Positions 12,801 to 27,800 of a stretch of 64,000 nt of DNA are shown piece by piece. Source of the DNA: Bolinopsis microptera (Eukaryota; Ctenophora; Tentaculata; Lobata; Bolinopsidae). Positions within the stretch are counted from its first letter, which is position 1, and each line of letters opens with the position of its first letter. The stretch is from contig NC_087075.1 of the NCBI RefSeq assembly GCF_026151205.1, positions 5,200,858 to 5,264,857 of the forward strand, written 5' to 3'. Below the pieces are notes generated by a model. That model saw only the letters and a list, made by a program, of their open reading frames with translations. It ran no database searches and was not told the DNA's origin. Position numbers and translations under genes: made by a program.

Positions 12801-15800
12801 TTTTGACAGTCTTTTGTACGAAGGTGTGAAGGAACTTTTGCAAATGATTTTTTTAGAGAAAAGGATTTAAAAAAACAAGGGTAATTTACAAGTTTGTAGG
12901 CTTGTTAGAAGGTCTGAAGGCTCAAGATATAATTTGAGGGTAGTTAGATAGGATTGTTAACAAGAAAAGTACTAAAATAACGCTTTGTTTCTCCGGTAAT
13001 GTTGATCTGTATAATTATAGCCATGGAGTCCGTAATTGGAGATGAGATGGATGGTGTTGTAACCGGTCACTTTTCTCGGTCCGATACCAAACCATGATTT
13101 CTACTTTTAATTAGCGTCTAGAGACTGTAAATACTTCAATAAACATGTAACATTTGTTTAAAGTCCCATTAGTGTAACAACAGATCCACACGGTTAGTCA
13201 GAATTTTAGGGCCTTGCGGTTCCTCCGCATGCAGTTCCAGCAGTATCATTCCATCATCTGTAGGCGATGTTGAAATAGGGGGAAGGGAGTGACTGTACAG
13301 TTAAATGAAATTGGCGTCTGGTATTAACTTAAACACGTACCCTGTGTAGACTGTACAACTACATGAAATTAAAAGGATTTTATTGCGCGCATTAAATTCA
13401 TGTGAAATTAAGAGGTTGTAATTTCCGTACTGTCAGTCGACAGATCACACACGTAAAGGAGATCAGCGATTGCGGGTTGATTTAAAGCTGGCTTTTATCG
13501 GCCGGATATCCGTTGTAAGTAGCTTTATAAGCACATAAGTTTGCCAGAGGAATTCTGGGCGAAAAAATGGAAAAGCAAGGGTTAAACAATAAACTGTTAA
13601 CTGAGCCGAAAGTAGTCTTTGTAGTCTGTAGGACTGTCCTGGATTTATCTGCTCTCTGACAGTCAGAGGTGGCTGTCTGGTCCCTGGATCTCTCTTTTAT
13701 ATTCATTGTGTCTGCAACGAAGTCTCATGATCCGGCTCTATAGTCAGGGAGGGAAACTGTTCTTGTGTCTGTAACTCTGTCCTGGATCCTGTTCTGTTCT
13801 GGATTTCTTGTGTCTGTAATACTAGGATCCTCGGTCTGCAGATCCCGCTATGTCTTTCTCACTTGTTTCTCAGACCAACTAGTGACAAAACTGACACTTC
13901 ACTCTACGTCTAGTGCTAACTATTCTAATTGCTAATATCACTCCCTCAAATTCACCTCCTCATTGGAACACGCAGCCCACGTGCCAAACGCACTGCGGTT
14001 TGATTGGTCAATGTCAGACACGTGGGCAATGCATGCTGGAATTTAGCCGTTTAAATCAGCATGGGAACTACTGGAGGGTCGACGTGAAATTTCGACCCAA
14101 ACAGAACAAAATCCGCCGCTGTTCCGGTAACGTCATCTTATGTCAAGCTCTCTTGATTGGTTGGTTTGTGTCAGGTGGTGTTTTACCAGAGTTAGGATTG
14201 GACTGTTACCACAGTTGGTATGGAGACGTGAAATTTCGACCCAAACACTCAAATTGCAACAAAATCTACATGACGTTATGTTATGACACATCTGAATATT
14301 TGAACGGTGAGAAAAGAGAAACATGCACCAGTTTCGTAAATATCTCCGTACAAATAAATTCCTCGACAGCGAGCCACACATTCCATCAACTGCAGGATAT
14401 AGAATTCCTACAGCACCTTCAGCTCATTAACGATTCCAATTCAGAATTCTTACCGATTCTTACTGAATGACACCCTATGCTAGTGGGGAATATTATTATA
14501 CCCTATTATATACCAGCAATATACCAGTGCCTATAATATCGGTACTGGTTTTAGGAGATATAAAAGTAGCGTCTAGCCAGAGAACAGAGAATCAAGCTCC
14601 TTGATTATAACTATTAACTTATACGCTGATAAATTAAGGCAATCGTCTCATAACACCAGGGTTACTGGACATACCACATCGTTCCCCTACTCCGCTAGTT
14701 ATGAAGCTGAGTAGTTTATGAATTTCGAAATCTTTACAGCAGCCGGCAAGCATATTATCGGGACTCGGGTATATCCCCTTAGATTGCACCATCATTGTCG
14801 CTTCTCCCATATTTTAAATTTTTATGTCATCGTTCTTTGATGATCATACGGTCATATTTAAAGCTGATCATTCAAGGTATGGTAAAGGGTACACGTGCAG
14901 AGATGAAAGCGTCAAGATCTGATAAATTGCGGGACTCATTTCAGTGAAAATCAGACCTTGGTAGAGACAAATTATTATCTGGAGATTGTGGGGACAAGAC
15001 AGGTTCAACTACCTCGAGAAGCAAATTGAGACTGATAACTAAGCAGATCGTGTGGTGTAGCTAAAGAGCCGATGGCGTTATCGGCATTTGTCGGCGGGTA
15101 ATAGAAGGAGCAAATAACGTTCATCTTGTACCCTCCAAATCATCAAAATCTCGAGACTTTGCAGCAACCTCACTTCTGAGATTGTTCCAGCATTAGCACC
15201 GGGTAACAGAGCCACAAAGTCACTGATAATTGTCCGGTGAAACGACCCTGGAATGTGTCCTGAAGGTGGTAAAATTGGTTTCCAAATAAAAACCACATAT
15301 TTTCGTCTTAATATTCGAGATAATGGTTTAAGCCGGGAAAATCCTGAACTCAAATTAATTGATATGATTCCTGTCCTCTGATTGGTCAGTTTTACGGATA
15401 CTGACCTCCAATTGGCCGATCATGTGTAAGTCGGGGCGTGTCCCTCCACCACATGCTCAGTTAAGAGCACGTGTAAAAATCAAACCGTTACTAGCAGATA
15501 AGCTGCCCGTTAGACCCACGGAAACAGGTTCCATTTCACGCCCTACGCCCGCCCTAGCATGTCACCAACTATTCCGGGCCCGTTATCCAATCAGATCGCT
15601 TAGCAACGAGCACGTGGGCAGAACCAGCCAGGCAGCAGCCGGATCTGCATATCAGACATGAACTGGGATGGTTTTGTCGGGCTGAAATGCACTTAACCGA
15701 GCCCTACCCTGACAGTAAAGGGGACGTTAGCCTGTTAATGTGATAGCTTCACATCACGTGGCCACCCTAATATGGGCATTAAGTTGTTAATCTGCTGTAT

Positions 15801-18800
15801 TACAACTGCTTATTGCACCTGCTCCGATTTCCTTAAAGATACATTATAATATTTTAATCGTTTCACTCCCGAGATTTCAGGTTTTATGTTGTGGTTGGAG
15901 CAAGGAGCGAGAGACCTCTTGACTTTCGAAGAAGCAGCTTGCAACCAATCAGGAGTTAGAACTGAATCAAACCAGCCAACCAGGATCCAGCATCGTGACT
16001 TAACAAGAGCCCCAAAATCCGAGCATGCTGGTTTTACAACTTAGACTCCCCGGCTCCCTCGATCCTCCTCCTTCCCATTAGCAAGTTCCCGACCAATCAG
16101 TGGACAGAGTTTGCACACGTGACACACAGATTAACCAATCGGGGAGCTGGATTGTGGTTCACAACGCCTCACCTTGTTATCAAACCGTTCTAAAAAAAGC
16201 TGGTAGAAAACCGGGGAGATCAGGGCCACTACCTGTTATTTCCCAGGGTGTTACAAATCAGGTGGGAGATTGGGGTCAGGTAACACTCGACCATTCAGAA
16301 CACAGGGATTACATCACGTGACACAGATCAACCAATGGGGGGTAAGCGTGGGACCGGTAGTCTAAAAATCACATTATGCAGGGGCTGGGTCGGTGGAGCA
16401 ACCAATCAGGACCCTGAAACAAGCCCACATGATATGAATTAACCAATAAGAGAGGGGTAAAATAACGAGATGTGAGGGTACGAAAAGCCCACCACACCCC
16501 ACGTTAAGATAATGAAAGACACACGGATTAAGGGGGAGTAGGTTTTCTAGTGTCTCTCACACAATATAATGGTGCAAACACCAGTTATTACAGCTAATTA
16601 ACGGTTTATAATGGGGCATTAATTAACACGTGTTGATTGTACATGTAACACCAAGGTACAATAGTGATCTAATATGATTTAATTTAAGGTTTAAAGTGAT
16701 TATGTCATTAAATCAATTTTCTGTTTCACACTTTGTTTCATATCGGGTCTATCTCAGATATGACGTTATTTTTGTCTCAACAGGATTTAAGGAGACTAGC
16801 TGTGGATCGTGTCCGAGTTTAGATAACCTTGTTGGCAATCTCTTATTCAACGGTTTGGCATTTTTTACGCGGTTTACAAGATGAAATTATATCCCTAAAT
16901 CATAAAATGCATTGCACTATCGGTTAATTTTCTTATCAGATATTCAGCTATTCACAAATGAGCTCAAAATGAACCGTTTGGTGCGAGATGAGTGATGAGC
17001 CGGGCCAAACAAGCCCAACTCCTAACAAATGAGCCGGGCCAAACTAGCCCAACTCCTAACAAATGAGCCAGGCTAAACAAGCCCAACTCCTAAGTCGGCA
17101 CTGAAAGGTAGCTCGAGAGGGTGGTCCCGGCAAACATTAACTAAGCTATAACACGTGTACTCATCGTTAAGTATAAGTTAAACCAAAACCCATTTCCTTT
17201 CCAGTCTCTCTAAAAATCTGGAGGTTAATGTTTATAAACCTCAGTACAAATCATAAAGGGTTAAGGTTTTATTAATGGTTGCTGTTGTAGTGCATGGTTA
17301 AGGTTGTAGTTTAACTCACAGGACCTTGATTATAATTTAGACCGTTTTAGTGAGACATGAGCTGTGTTTTCAGGGGTAGTTTTACTTTACAGAGCTCTCC
17401 CAGCTCAATAATTACATACTTAAAGGGTCTGGGGTGGAGCAGTGCATTAATTCGATCTCCACCAAATACCGGCCTGTGATTGGTCAGAGCAGGTCATGTG
17501 GGGGAGAATGCATGGAGCTAATTGGGCGGTTAGGACACCGGATAGGCAGGTTAGAGGTGGGTCAATTGACACAGTGTTTCCCCGGGTAAAACACATGTTC
17601 AACAGTGGTAAACATGGCCAAGAAGACAGGTTGACAGGAGTGTCACGTGAGATGTGGTCACGTGAGAGGGGCGAAAGCCGGGGTTAGTTAGGGAGTTAGA
17701 GCTGCTGGGTAAGTAGTGTTGTTTACTGTGCAAGGGGCTTTCTGACATCATTGCATGTGGTGCAAAGACGGTGTTTTGTGGAAAGAGAGAGAGAGGTAAT
17801 CTGGTGGAGATATAGATTATTTTAGAGAGGAAATCTGGTAAAAGTTCAGGGGATATAATGAAGAATAAGATATTGTCCAATCCGAGAATTTACTCCAACC
17901 GACCAATCCGAGCACAGTATTTCCTCCAATCCTGCCATTTCTCGCCGACTACAAGCTGAAAAGCTACAGAGCTGTATACCTGCTAACAATGTGACACAAT
18001 TGTACAGCAAATTGGGTGACACACCTGAACACCACCGGTAGCTGGTTGAAGAGTTATTGTGACACACAAAACACTGCGCGTGTGTTTCGAAGCTGTTAAC
18101 TTGTTAAGCCGCTAAACAGTGTTTTAGCGGGTACTCATCGTGTTCCTGCACAGCTCCGTGTCAATTATAGCTTCACCGGACTTGTTCTTGTGTGCTCTGA
18201 TTGGTTGGGTGGGGGAAATACTGTGCTCTGATTGGTTGAAGACGTGTCGAGTGAAGTCGACTGCTTGTTCGCGTACTGTATATGAGACTACAGTGCTACA
18301 CCAGCCTTACCCCGATTATAACGATATTTCACAAAAACCACCTGAAACACCAGCCAATCACAAACCATTATTTCACCATGGCAGAGTATCACATGTCAGG
18401 ATTGTAAAATGTATAACGTCAGCATAAAATTCAAAACACGTGGCGAATACTACCCCAACTCTCCTAAATACACCCACCCAGCCAGTTACAAATACTACCC
18501 CAACTCTCCTAAATACACCCACCCAACCAGTTACAAATACTACCCCAACTCTCCTAAATACACCCACCCAACCAGTTACAAATACTACCCCAACTCTCCT
18601 AAATACACCCACCCAACCAGCAAATACTACCCCAACTCTCCTAAATACACCCACCCAACCAGTTACAAATACTACCCCAACTCTCCTAAATACACCCGCC
18701 CAACCAGCAAATACTACCCCAACTCTCCTAAATACACCCACCCAACCAGCAAATACTACCCCAACTCTCCTAAATACACCCACCCAACCAGCAAATACTA

Positions 18801-21800
18801 CCCCAACTCTCCTAAATACACCCACCCAACCAGCAAATACTACCCCAACTCTCCTAAATACACCCACCCAACCAGCAAATACTACCCCAACTCTCCTAAA
18901 TACACCCGCCCAACCAGCAAATACTACCCCAACTCTCCTAAATACACCCGCCCAACCAGCAAATACTACCCCAACTCTCCTAAATACACCCACCCAACCA
19001 GCAAATACTACCCCAACTCTCCTAAATACACCCACCCAACCAGTTACAAATACTACCCCAACTCTCCTAAATACACCCGCCCAACCAGCAAATACTACCC
19101 CAACTCTCCTAAATACACCCACCCAACCAGCAAATACTACCCCAACTCTCCTAAATACACCCGCCCAACCAGCAAATACTACCCCAACTCTCCTAAATAC
19201 ACCCGCCCAACCAGCAAATACTACCCCAACTCTCCTAAATACACCCACCCAACCAGCAAATACTACCCCAACTCTCCTAAATACACCCACCCAACCAGTT
19301 ACAAATACTACCCCAACTCTCCAAAATACACCCACCCAACCAGTTACAAATACTACCCCAACTCTCCTAAATACACCCACCCAACCAGTTACAAATACTA
19401 CCCCAACTCTCCTAAATACACCCGCCCAACCAGCAAATACTACCCCAACTCTCCTAAATACACCCACCCAACCAGCAAATACTACCCCAACTCTCCTAAA
19501 TACACCCGCCCAACCAGCAAATACTACCCCAACTCTCCTAAATACACCCGCCCAACCAGCAAATACTACCCCAACTCTCCTAAATACACCCACCCAACCA
19601 GCAAATACTACCCCAACTCTCCTAAATACACCCACCCAACCAGTTACAAATACTACCCCAACTCTCCTAAATACACCCACCCAACCAGCAAATACTACCC
19701 CAACTCTCCTAAATACACCCACCCAACCAGCAAATACTACCCCAACTCTCCTAAATACACCCGCCCAACCAGTTACAAATACTACCCCAACTCTCCTAAA
19801 TACACCCACCCAACCAGCAAATACTACCCCAACTCTCCTAAATACACCCACCCAACCAGCAAATACTACCCCAACTCTCCTAAATACACCCGCCCAACCA
19901 GCAAATACTACCCCAACTCTCCTAAATACACCCACCCAGCCAGCAAATACTACCCCAACTCTCCTAAATACACCCACCCAGCCAGCAAATACTACCCCAA
20001 CTCTCCTAAATACACCCACCCAACCAGCAAATACTACCCCAACTCTCCTAAATACACCCACCCAACCAGCAAATACTACCCCAACTCTCCTAAATACACC
20101 CACCCAACCAGCAAATACTACCCCAACTCTCCTAAATACACCCACCCAACCAGCAAATACTACCCCAACTCTCCTAAATACACCCACCCAACCAGCAAAT
20201 ACTACCCCAACTCTCCTAAATACACCCGCCCAACCAGCAAATACTACCCCAACTCTCCTAAATACACCCACCCAACCAGTTGCAAATACTACCCCAACTC
20301 TCCTAAATACACCCACCCAACCAGCAAATACTACCCCAACTCTCCTAAATACACCCGCCCAACCAGCAAATACTACCCCAACTCTCCTAAATACACCCAC
20401 CCAACCAGCAAATACTACCCCAACTCTCCTAAATACACCCACCCAACCAGCAAATACTACCCCAACTCTCCAAAATACACCCGCCCAACCAGTTACAAAT
20501 ACTACCCCAACTCTCCTAAATACACCCGCCCAACCAGCAAATACTACCCCAACTCTCCTAAATACACCCACCCAACCAGTTGCAAATACTACCCCAACTC
20601 TCCTAAATACACCCACCCAACCAGCAAATACTACCCCAACTCTCCTAAATACACCCGCCCAACCAGCAAATACTACCCCAACTCTCCTAAATACACCCAC
20701 CCAACCAGCAAATACTACCCCGACTCTCCTAAATACACCCACCCAACCAGCAAATACTACCCCAACTCTCCTAAATACACCCGCCCAACCAGCAAATACT
20801 ACCCCAACTCTCCTAAATACACCCACCCAGCCAGTTACAAATACTACCCCAACTCTCCTAAATACACCCACCCAACCAGCAAATACTACCCCAACTCTCC
20901 TAAATACACCCACCCAACCAGTTACAAATACTACCCCAACTCTCCTAAATACAGCCACCCAACCAGTTACAAATACTACCCCGACTCTCCTAAATACACC
21001 CACCCAACCAGTTACAAATACTACCCCAACTCTCCTAAATACACCCGCCCAACCAGTTACAAATACTACCCCAACTCTCCTAAATACACCCACCCAACCA
21101 GCAAATACTACCCCAACTCTCCTAAATACACCCACCCAACCAGTTACAAATACTACCCCAACTCTCCTAAATACAACCACCCAACCAGCAAATACTACCC
21201 CAACTCTCCTAAATACACCCACCCAACCAGCAAATACTACCCCAACTCTCCTAAATACACCCACCCAACCAGCAAATACCACCCCAACTCTCCTAAATAC
21301 ACCCACCCAACCAGCAAATACTACCCCAACTCTCCTAAATACACCCACCCAGCCAGTTACAAATACTACCCCAACTCTCCTAAATACACCCACCCAACCA
21401 GTTACAAATACTACCCCAACTCTCCTAAATACAACCACCCAACCAGCAAATACTACCCCAACTCTCCTAAATACACCCACCCAACCAGCAAATACTACCC
21501 CAACTCTCCTAAATACACCCGCCCAACCAGCAAATACTACCCCAACTCTCCTAAATACACCCGCCCAACCAGCAAATACTACCCCAACTCTCCTAAATAC
21601 ACCCACCCAACCAGCAAATACTACCCCAACTCTCCTAAATACACCCACCCAACCAGCGAATACTACCCCAACTCTCCTAAATACACCCGCCCAACCAGTT
21701 ACAAATACTACCCCAACTCTCCTAAATACACCCACCCAACCAGTTACAAATACTACCCCAACTCTCCTAAATACACCCACCCAACCAGCAAATACTACCC

Positions 21801-24800
21801 CAACTCTCCTAAATACAGCCACCCAACCAGCAAATACTACCCCAACTCTCCTAAATACACCCACCCAGCCAGTTGCAATTGGTGTGCATGATAAATAGTT
21901 ACGAATAATACTGCTCATTAACGAATCAAAACATCGTATCTGTAACACGTGACAAAGTTACAAATATAATCCTAGTCATTTACTCGTCTTCTCCACCATC
22001 TCTTTAAAATGAAAATACGTCGAGAAAACGTTCAATTATCACATGATAAATAGTTAAATTTAGCTCGATTTTAACGAAAACACTGGTCCAGGTGTGCACA
22101 GAGCGGGGGACCTTGGATAGTCAGATAATTAGAACTTTTTGTGACAGCTGTGTTTACAGTAGCTCACGTGATATTGATCATTATAATATGTGACTAGCTG
22201 TGTTTTTCCATTATCAGCCACTCTCTAACTATAAGCTGTACTGTTTCCAATCTTGGAAGAGGTAAGAGAGGAAAAAAGCTAAATTTTAAGGCCTAAAATA
22301 AGGGCGGATTAAGATGTTGGTACTAATCTCATCCTGAGAATGTTGGACATTATTTGGGGGAACTACGGACAACCTGCGGGACTACCAGCCTGACAAAACT
22401 CGGTCAGTTTAGACAGATCGTCTGGCGGTGTGATTGTGAGCATCCAGACTAGCTAAAAACCTAGTTCCCATCACTGGAACTGACTGGTTGCTTAATGACT
22501 GGTTGAGGAACGTCACGTGGGGATAATACCGTGCTGTGGTTGGTTAACAATGCCCACGTGCTACAGATCCTGGCTTGTGATTGGAGGGTGAGTGCGAGTG
22601 ATCCAGGGTGTCGGGGAGTGTTTTTTCACAGTGTTGAGGATTGTGTTTTGTGGTGGGAGCTGTGTAGTCTGGTGTTGGGGAGACCGCACAAAGGGAAATG
22701 TGAGGGGGAGGGATGTGCACGTGATCAGGGATGTCACGTGATCAGAACACTGTGCTGTGTTAGACTTTTCAGCCACATTCGACCACCATCTAACTCTTTC
22801 TAGCCCTGTCAGCTCACACTCAAATTCTATTTCAGCTCCAGTTCCGCATCATTTCACAGTGGCTTCCCCCATTTGGGGACCTAGCAGATCTTCACAAATC
22901 AGTGTGCACTTGAGAGTTTGGCTAGCTCGGCTCAAAGAGGTCCTGGTCATTGCCCGGCCTCTCTAATTGAAATAACATCGTTAAGTGTCTCATTTCACAG
23001 GTCACGTGTCATGCTCTCAGCCACTCAGCGCGCAGTATTCCGCCCACGTGGCACACACGGACCAATGGGGGCGCGCGGTGATGGTTCACAGAGGAATATA
23101 GTCTAGTTTTCACACCCAAGTTTAGGACACAACGTCTCGTACAAGGGGGTCGAGGACAACTTCACCCAAAACACGGGACGAATTTTCAGAGTAGATGATG
23201 GCAGGGCAATCTTCATTTAATATTAAATAACTTTGAAATTAAGCTTCATGTAAACGGGAAATTCGAAAAAGTAATGAACCCTCCTTCATTTTCACATTTT
23301 ATTAGATTAATGAATTGGAGTAAATTAAACTGGATAAATTCACAAGAACATACATACGTAATTGTTTTAACGGAAAAATGAAGCAAGTGAAAAAATGTTA
23401 TATAATACCGTATTCCTTACAAGAAATCCCCGCTGGTCATCGCCTACTTATTAATCATTTAACTGTGGAGATAATTCGTGAAATCAGCTTATACTACCTT
23501 ATCGATTGCAGTCAATTTATTTGGCAATACTGAAGCTGTACCCAATGACTAATACCCTCCATAAAAAGCTGAATGATATCTAATCATGATTAGAGCATTT
23601 TCGGGGGAAAAAATCAAAACTTTCAGTTCCTATCATTCCGTTTTATCGGTGCAATAAATTAAGTCATTAAGAAGTATAAAACCAGTACTTCACATTACTA
23701 ACGTCATTAAGACTGTACTTCATAAAATGTCAGTTACCACAATAAAGTAGGGCTAAGTACATTCCGTTTTGGTAACATGATATCGGGTGCAACGTAGATC
23801 ATCAACAATCAAGCAAGCTTGTGGCAACTACTTTTTCCAGGCCTACTTGAAATACGGCACTTGATTGGGCCACCAAAGTTTTTCCCTGTGTCTTGATTGG
23901 TTGTTTTGAGACACGTGCCATCACAGCTGTAATAGTTGTGAAAGCTTGAAAAATACTAGTCACGCCGTTAAAATACTACCCTCTGATTGGCTGATATGTG
24001 TCAAGTGGGCAAAATACCGAGCTCTGATTGGCTTATCCTGGTCAGGTGGTACAAATGTTTATTAATGTTTCGACAACAAGCAAAGTTGAGGAATATTCAT
24101 AGGGGTTTGAGGAAACACCCAACTCATACACTAAAATGCATGAAAAATCGCATATTTACATCATAGTGACCTATTATTGTCAAACAAAAATACCATCTAA
24201 TTAACTTGGTTACTTAACATAACTCCATATAGTTGTGTGCATCTGGACTCTTTGTTATATTCAGTTAATTTAGCATATTGAGTCAGGGAGAGGGATAGCG
24301 GAGATTGTGTGCGATTATTTAATAAAAATTGACGGGCATAACTTTAGTTGTTATTGAAAGAAGCACTATCTTCGTTATGAGGAGGCGAACGTTTCTTGAA
24401 AAAATTATGAATATCCAACAAGTCTATACTTAATAATACTGGGAACGCTAGGGTAAAACATATATATACTAGATTCGGAGAGAAGTAAAGGAAGAGAACA
24501 TTCAAAGATTTTCAAGGTAATAATTCTACGGGTCGGTTAATTGTCATGATGATAAGTTAAAGGTGACCCCTCTGTTAGAACCTGTCCAGTGTCCACCACT
24601 AACCGTTACAAAGTATAACTAATTCTAGGGGTTGGCGACAAACAATATTAATAACATGGTGTGGGCAATACAACTGTTATATTTTATATATGATCTTCGA
24701 ACGAGCATTGGAAATTCCATTCATTCCATGTTCCTTACATAACTCTGGATAGTTCCCTAAAAATTCTATAACACCAGTAAGCACTGTCAAGTAACCATGG

Positions 24801-27800
24801 TAACCATGGTAACCATAGTTTATACCACTGAAACCCTTGCAACACACGTCAATTTTCACCCAACTCTTCAATAAAGGTCGTCAATTCTCACACAAACTAG
24901 AGAGCTGACACTTGTTGCCCCAATTGAAGGGGTCACGTGTCACAATTGAAGGGGTCACGTGTCACAAAACTATCACCACCTACTTAAACACCACACCAGT
25001 GGTTACCATGGTTACCATGGTTACCATGGTAACCGTCTATATTCTGGTATTGCCACAGCTTTATATTGTTTTTATCACATTAGAGCTGGGTTTATTATTC
25101 CATGTAGCAGTCGTCTATTAGTCCAGTCAGACATTTTGAATATCGCTAATTTTGAATCTCGCTAATTTTCCAACCATAAAGCTCGCCCTATGTTATATGG
25201 GACTACTTGAGACTTCTCAGAAAAACTGTGACAAGTGACAGAATTGAGTGAAGTAGGGGTAACCCCGCTGAGGAACTAGGGGTTACCATGGTCACGTGAC
25301 ATATCCACGGTTACCATGGTGACTGACCTACTCTCCACACACGTGAAACATCTCACAAGAGCGTGTCGTTATTTTCACAGTGTTGTCACTCTGTCAAACA
25401 GTGTGTATGTTAGAAGTGTCAAGATATGTTTCTGTGGTCGAGAAGATGGGGGTAGTGCTCAGCACGTGCAGTGAAGTTTAGTGGAAGTACGTCACACGTG
25501 CATGGTTTGATATAAAAAGAGTTTCGCACGTGCACAGTGAAGTCGCGATGACTTGTTTTGCACGTTGGCTGAAGATAAGAATGTACTTGAGTTGCTGCCA
25601 CAGCTAAAACCACAATGAATCAACTTGTATCCATCCGAGAATAACCACAACTGTGAACTCGGAGGGATCTTAAAATACTAAGTACTCCCGCTCAGTTCGA
25701 ATGTCAAGCACATAACCACTATATTCTATTACGACGGTTAAAATACGGTTGAAAACAGCCATCTTTTGCTCGGTCATTCATTTAAGTGAGAAATTATCAC
25801 CACAGAGCAAACAAACACGGGGGTGATTTTAGCCAAGTGAAAAATCAAAAAAACCACGCGAGGTTATGTTGAAGTGAAGTGTGGTTGTGGGGGGATGGCT
25901 GAGGGAGAACTTTGGGGAGATTCGGCAGACTTCAAAGAATGAAGGCTTGTGAGAGAGAGTGCGTGAGGGGGCATTATGTTAGAGAAGCAGTATTGTAAAG
26001 AAATCAGGGCTTTTCTTTTGAGAGAATATAGCTTATTAAGGGGCATTTTATGGATGTATAACCGGAAGATCTCATGTTGGATATGGATGGAAGACTTACT
26101 CGATTCAACTTTAGAAATCTACTTTTAGATATTAACTCTTAAACGCAAACTATGTCCTTGAAAAGTGAATTTTAAAGTACCAATTACTTTATTTTGTGCC
26201 AATAACATTTCATATTTATATCAACGGAGTTATTTTCTTTACAAACAGTTTAAAGCTTTGAGCATGACTAAGTTAATTATAAATGCTTTTTTATCTATAA
26301 TTTGATTATTAACAAATAGTTTAGTAACTTTGTAGCGTGACTGTGTTTGATAATAAATGTTTTACATATTTGCACTTTTCTTATATTTACAACTATTTTA
26401 CTAAGTTTGGGGCGCTTGTTCTGTCCGACCCTGGCAGACAAACTTGTCATTTAATTAACATTAATCTGTTCCGTGAGAACTTAACGGCGTGCTCACCCTA
26501 TTGGTCGGATACCCTCAAGTGGTACACTTTTCTATGATATGATTGGTAGTTGCGAGGAGGTTGCTAGGCAACAAGTAGAGGTGAGCACCTGTGTTAATTT
26601 AGGGGGCGTGAGGCTCAGTCCTATCTGTCCCTCTCTCGTTAATTCATACAGTATAATTGGCAATTTTCATAGCACGTTAAACATTTAGCAGTATAAGAGT
26701 GGGACTCTGACATCTGTCAAGCTAAAGACCTGTACCACGTGCGTTGCTGGGTAACCAGTGGAAGAGGAGAATGGATGTCACGTGCTAGGTGAGAGCCGGT
26801 GAGGGACGAGCACTTCGGTTGCACATGCTTCAGATCCAGGACTAGTGTTTTCTCATTGAGGGAGAAAATAGTAGCAAATTATATTTATTATCACGCACTA
26901 TAATCATACCAGAAGAAGTGCGGGCAATTCCAGACTCAGAGAGAGAGAGAGAGAGAGAGCCAGATAGTAGGAGGAGGATGAGGAGGAGGAGATGAGTTTA
27001 TATAACACCACGCTACAAGCTCCGGGATAAGGAATATAGTGCATTAACATGAAGTTAAACCCAACAAAGGGTCTGGAATGAGCAGATCTCGTGTGGCCGG
27101 GTGAGATGGTGACCCTGATTTTCAGCCGATGTTAAGAAATTAGGGGCACGTGGGGAGAAGGGCCGCTTCCCGTTAAACACCCCGGACTTGCCCCTGGTGC
27201 TGTTGACACACGGCGCGTGCCGCCTCCTTCTCGCCCATTGGTCCGTTCCTGTCACGTGGTGTGAGGGCTGGGTTCTGTTTGGGCAGCTGTCAGAGGAGGG
27301 GAGTTTAACTTTGCAACATTTTCACATACAGCCGTTCTACGGGTTCGTGTGATTTTAAAACAAACCACTGAACTAGTGTCACAGACTGAGGTTGTTGCCA
27401 GGCAACACCGCACAACCAATCAGCATCCAGGAGTATCACCAAACAACCAATCAGCATCCAGGAGCATCACCAAACAACCAATGGGTGAGGACCGGAGTCG
27501 GATCTCACACAACTGAGAAGCAGGGAACGTGAGTTAAGATTGTTAAACCAGTATCCGACCCTTATCTGCACACCTCGCTACCAACTCTCAGAAGATAGAC
27601 TTGACACAGCACACTCTCTCTTGGAGTGGCAAGTCACATCACCACTTCTTCAGCCTGTGTGTCCCTTGTGTAGGTTGGAAAATAATGAGCAGTATTGATT
27701 GCGGGGTGGGTGGAGGGCTACAGGATGTGCTGTAGTGTATTTGGGGGTACTATTTGGGGGTACTATTTGGGGGTACTATTTAACTACAAGGAGGGATATA

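Noticed and set aside
13913-14470. 185-codon plus-strand ORF
   Set aside because: No domain, splice context or conserved composition. It spans E-box/ATTGGT sites and an internal duplicated GACGTGAAATTTCGACCCAA, and lies in the SAM gene's intron 2.
18373-21948. Reading frames of over 1,100 codons on both strands
   Set aside because: They are by-products of a stop-free 42/45-bp repeat, and substitutions alter residues in every frame. Kept as a finding, not annotated as a gene.
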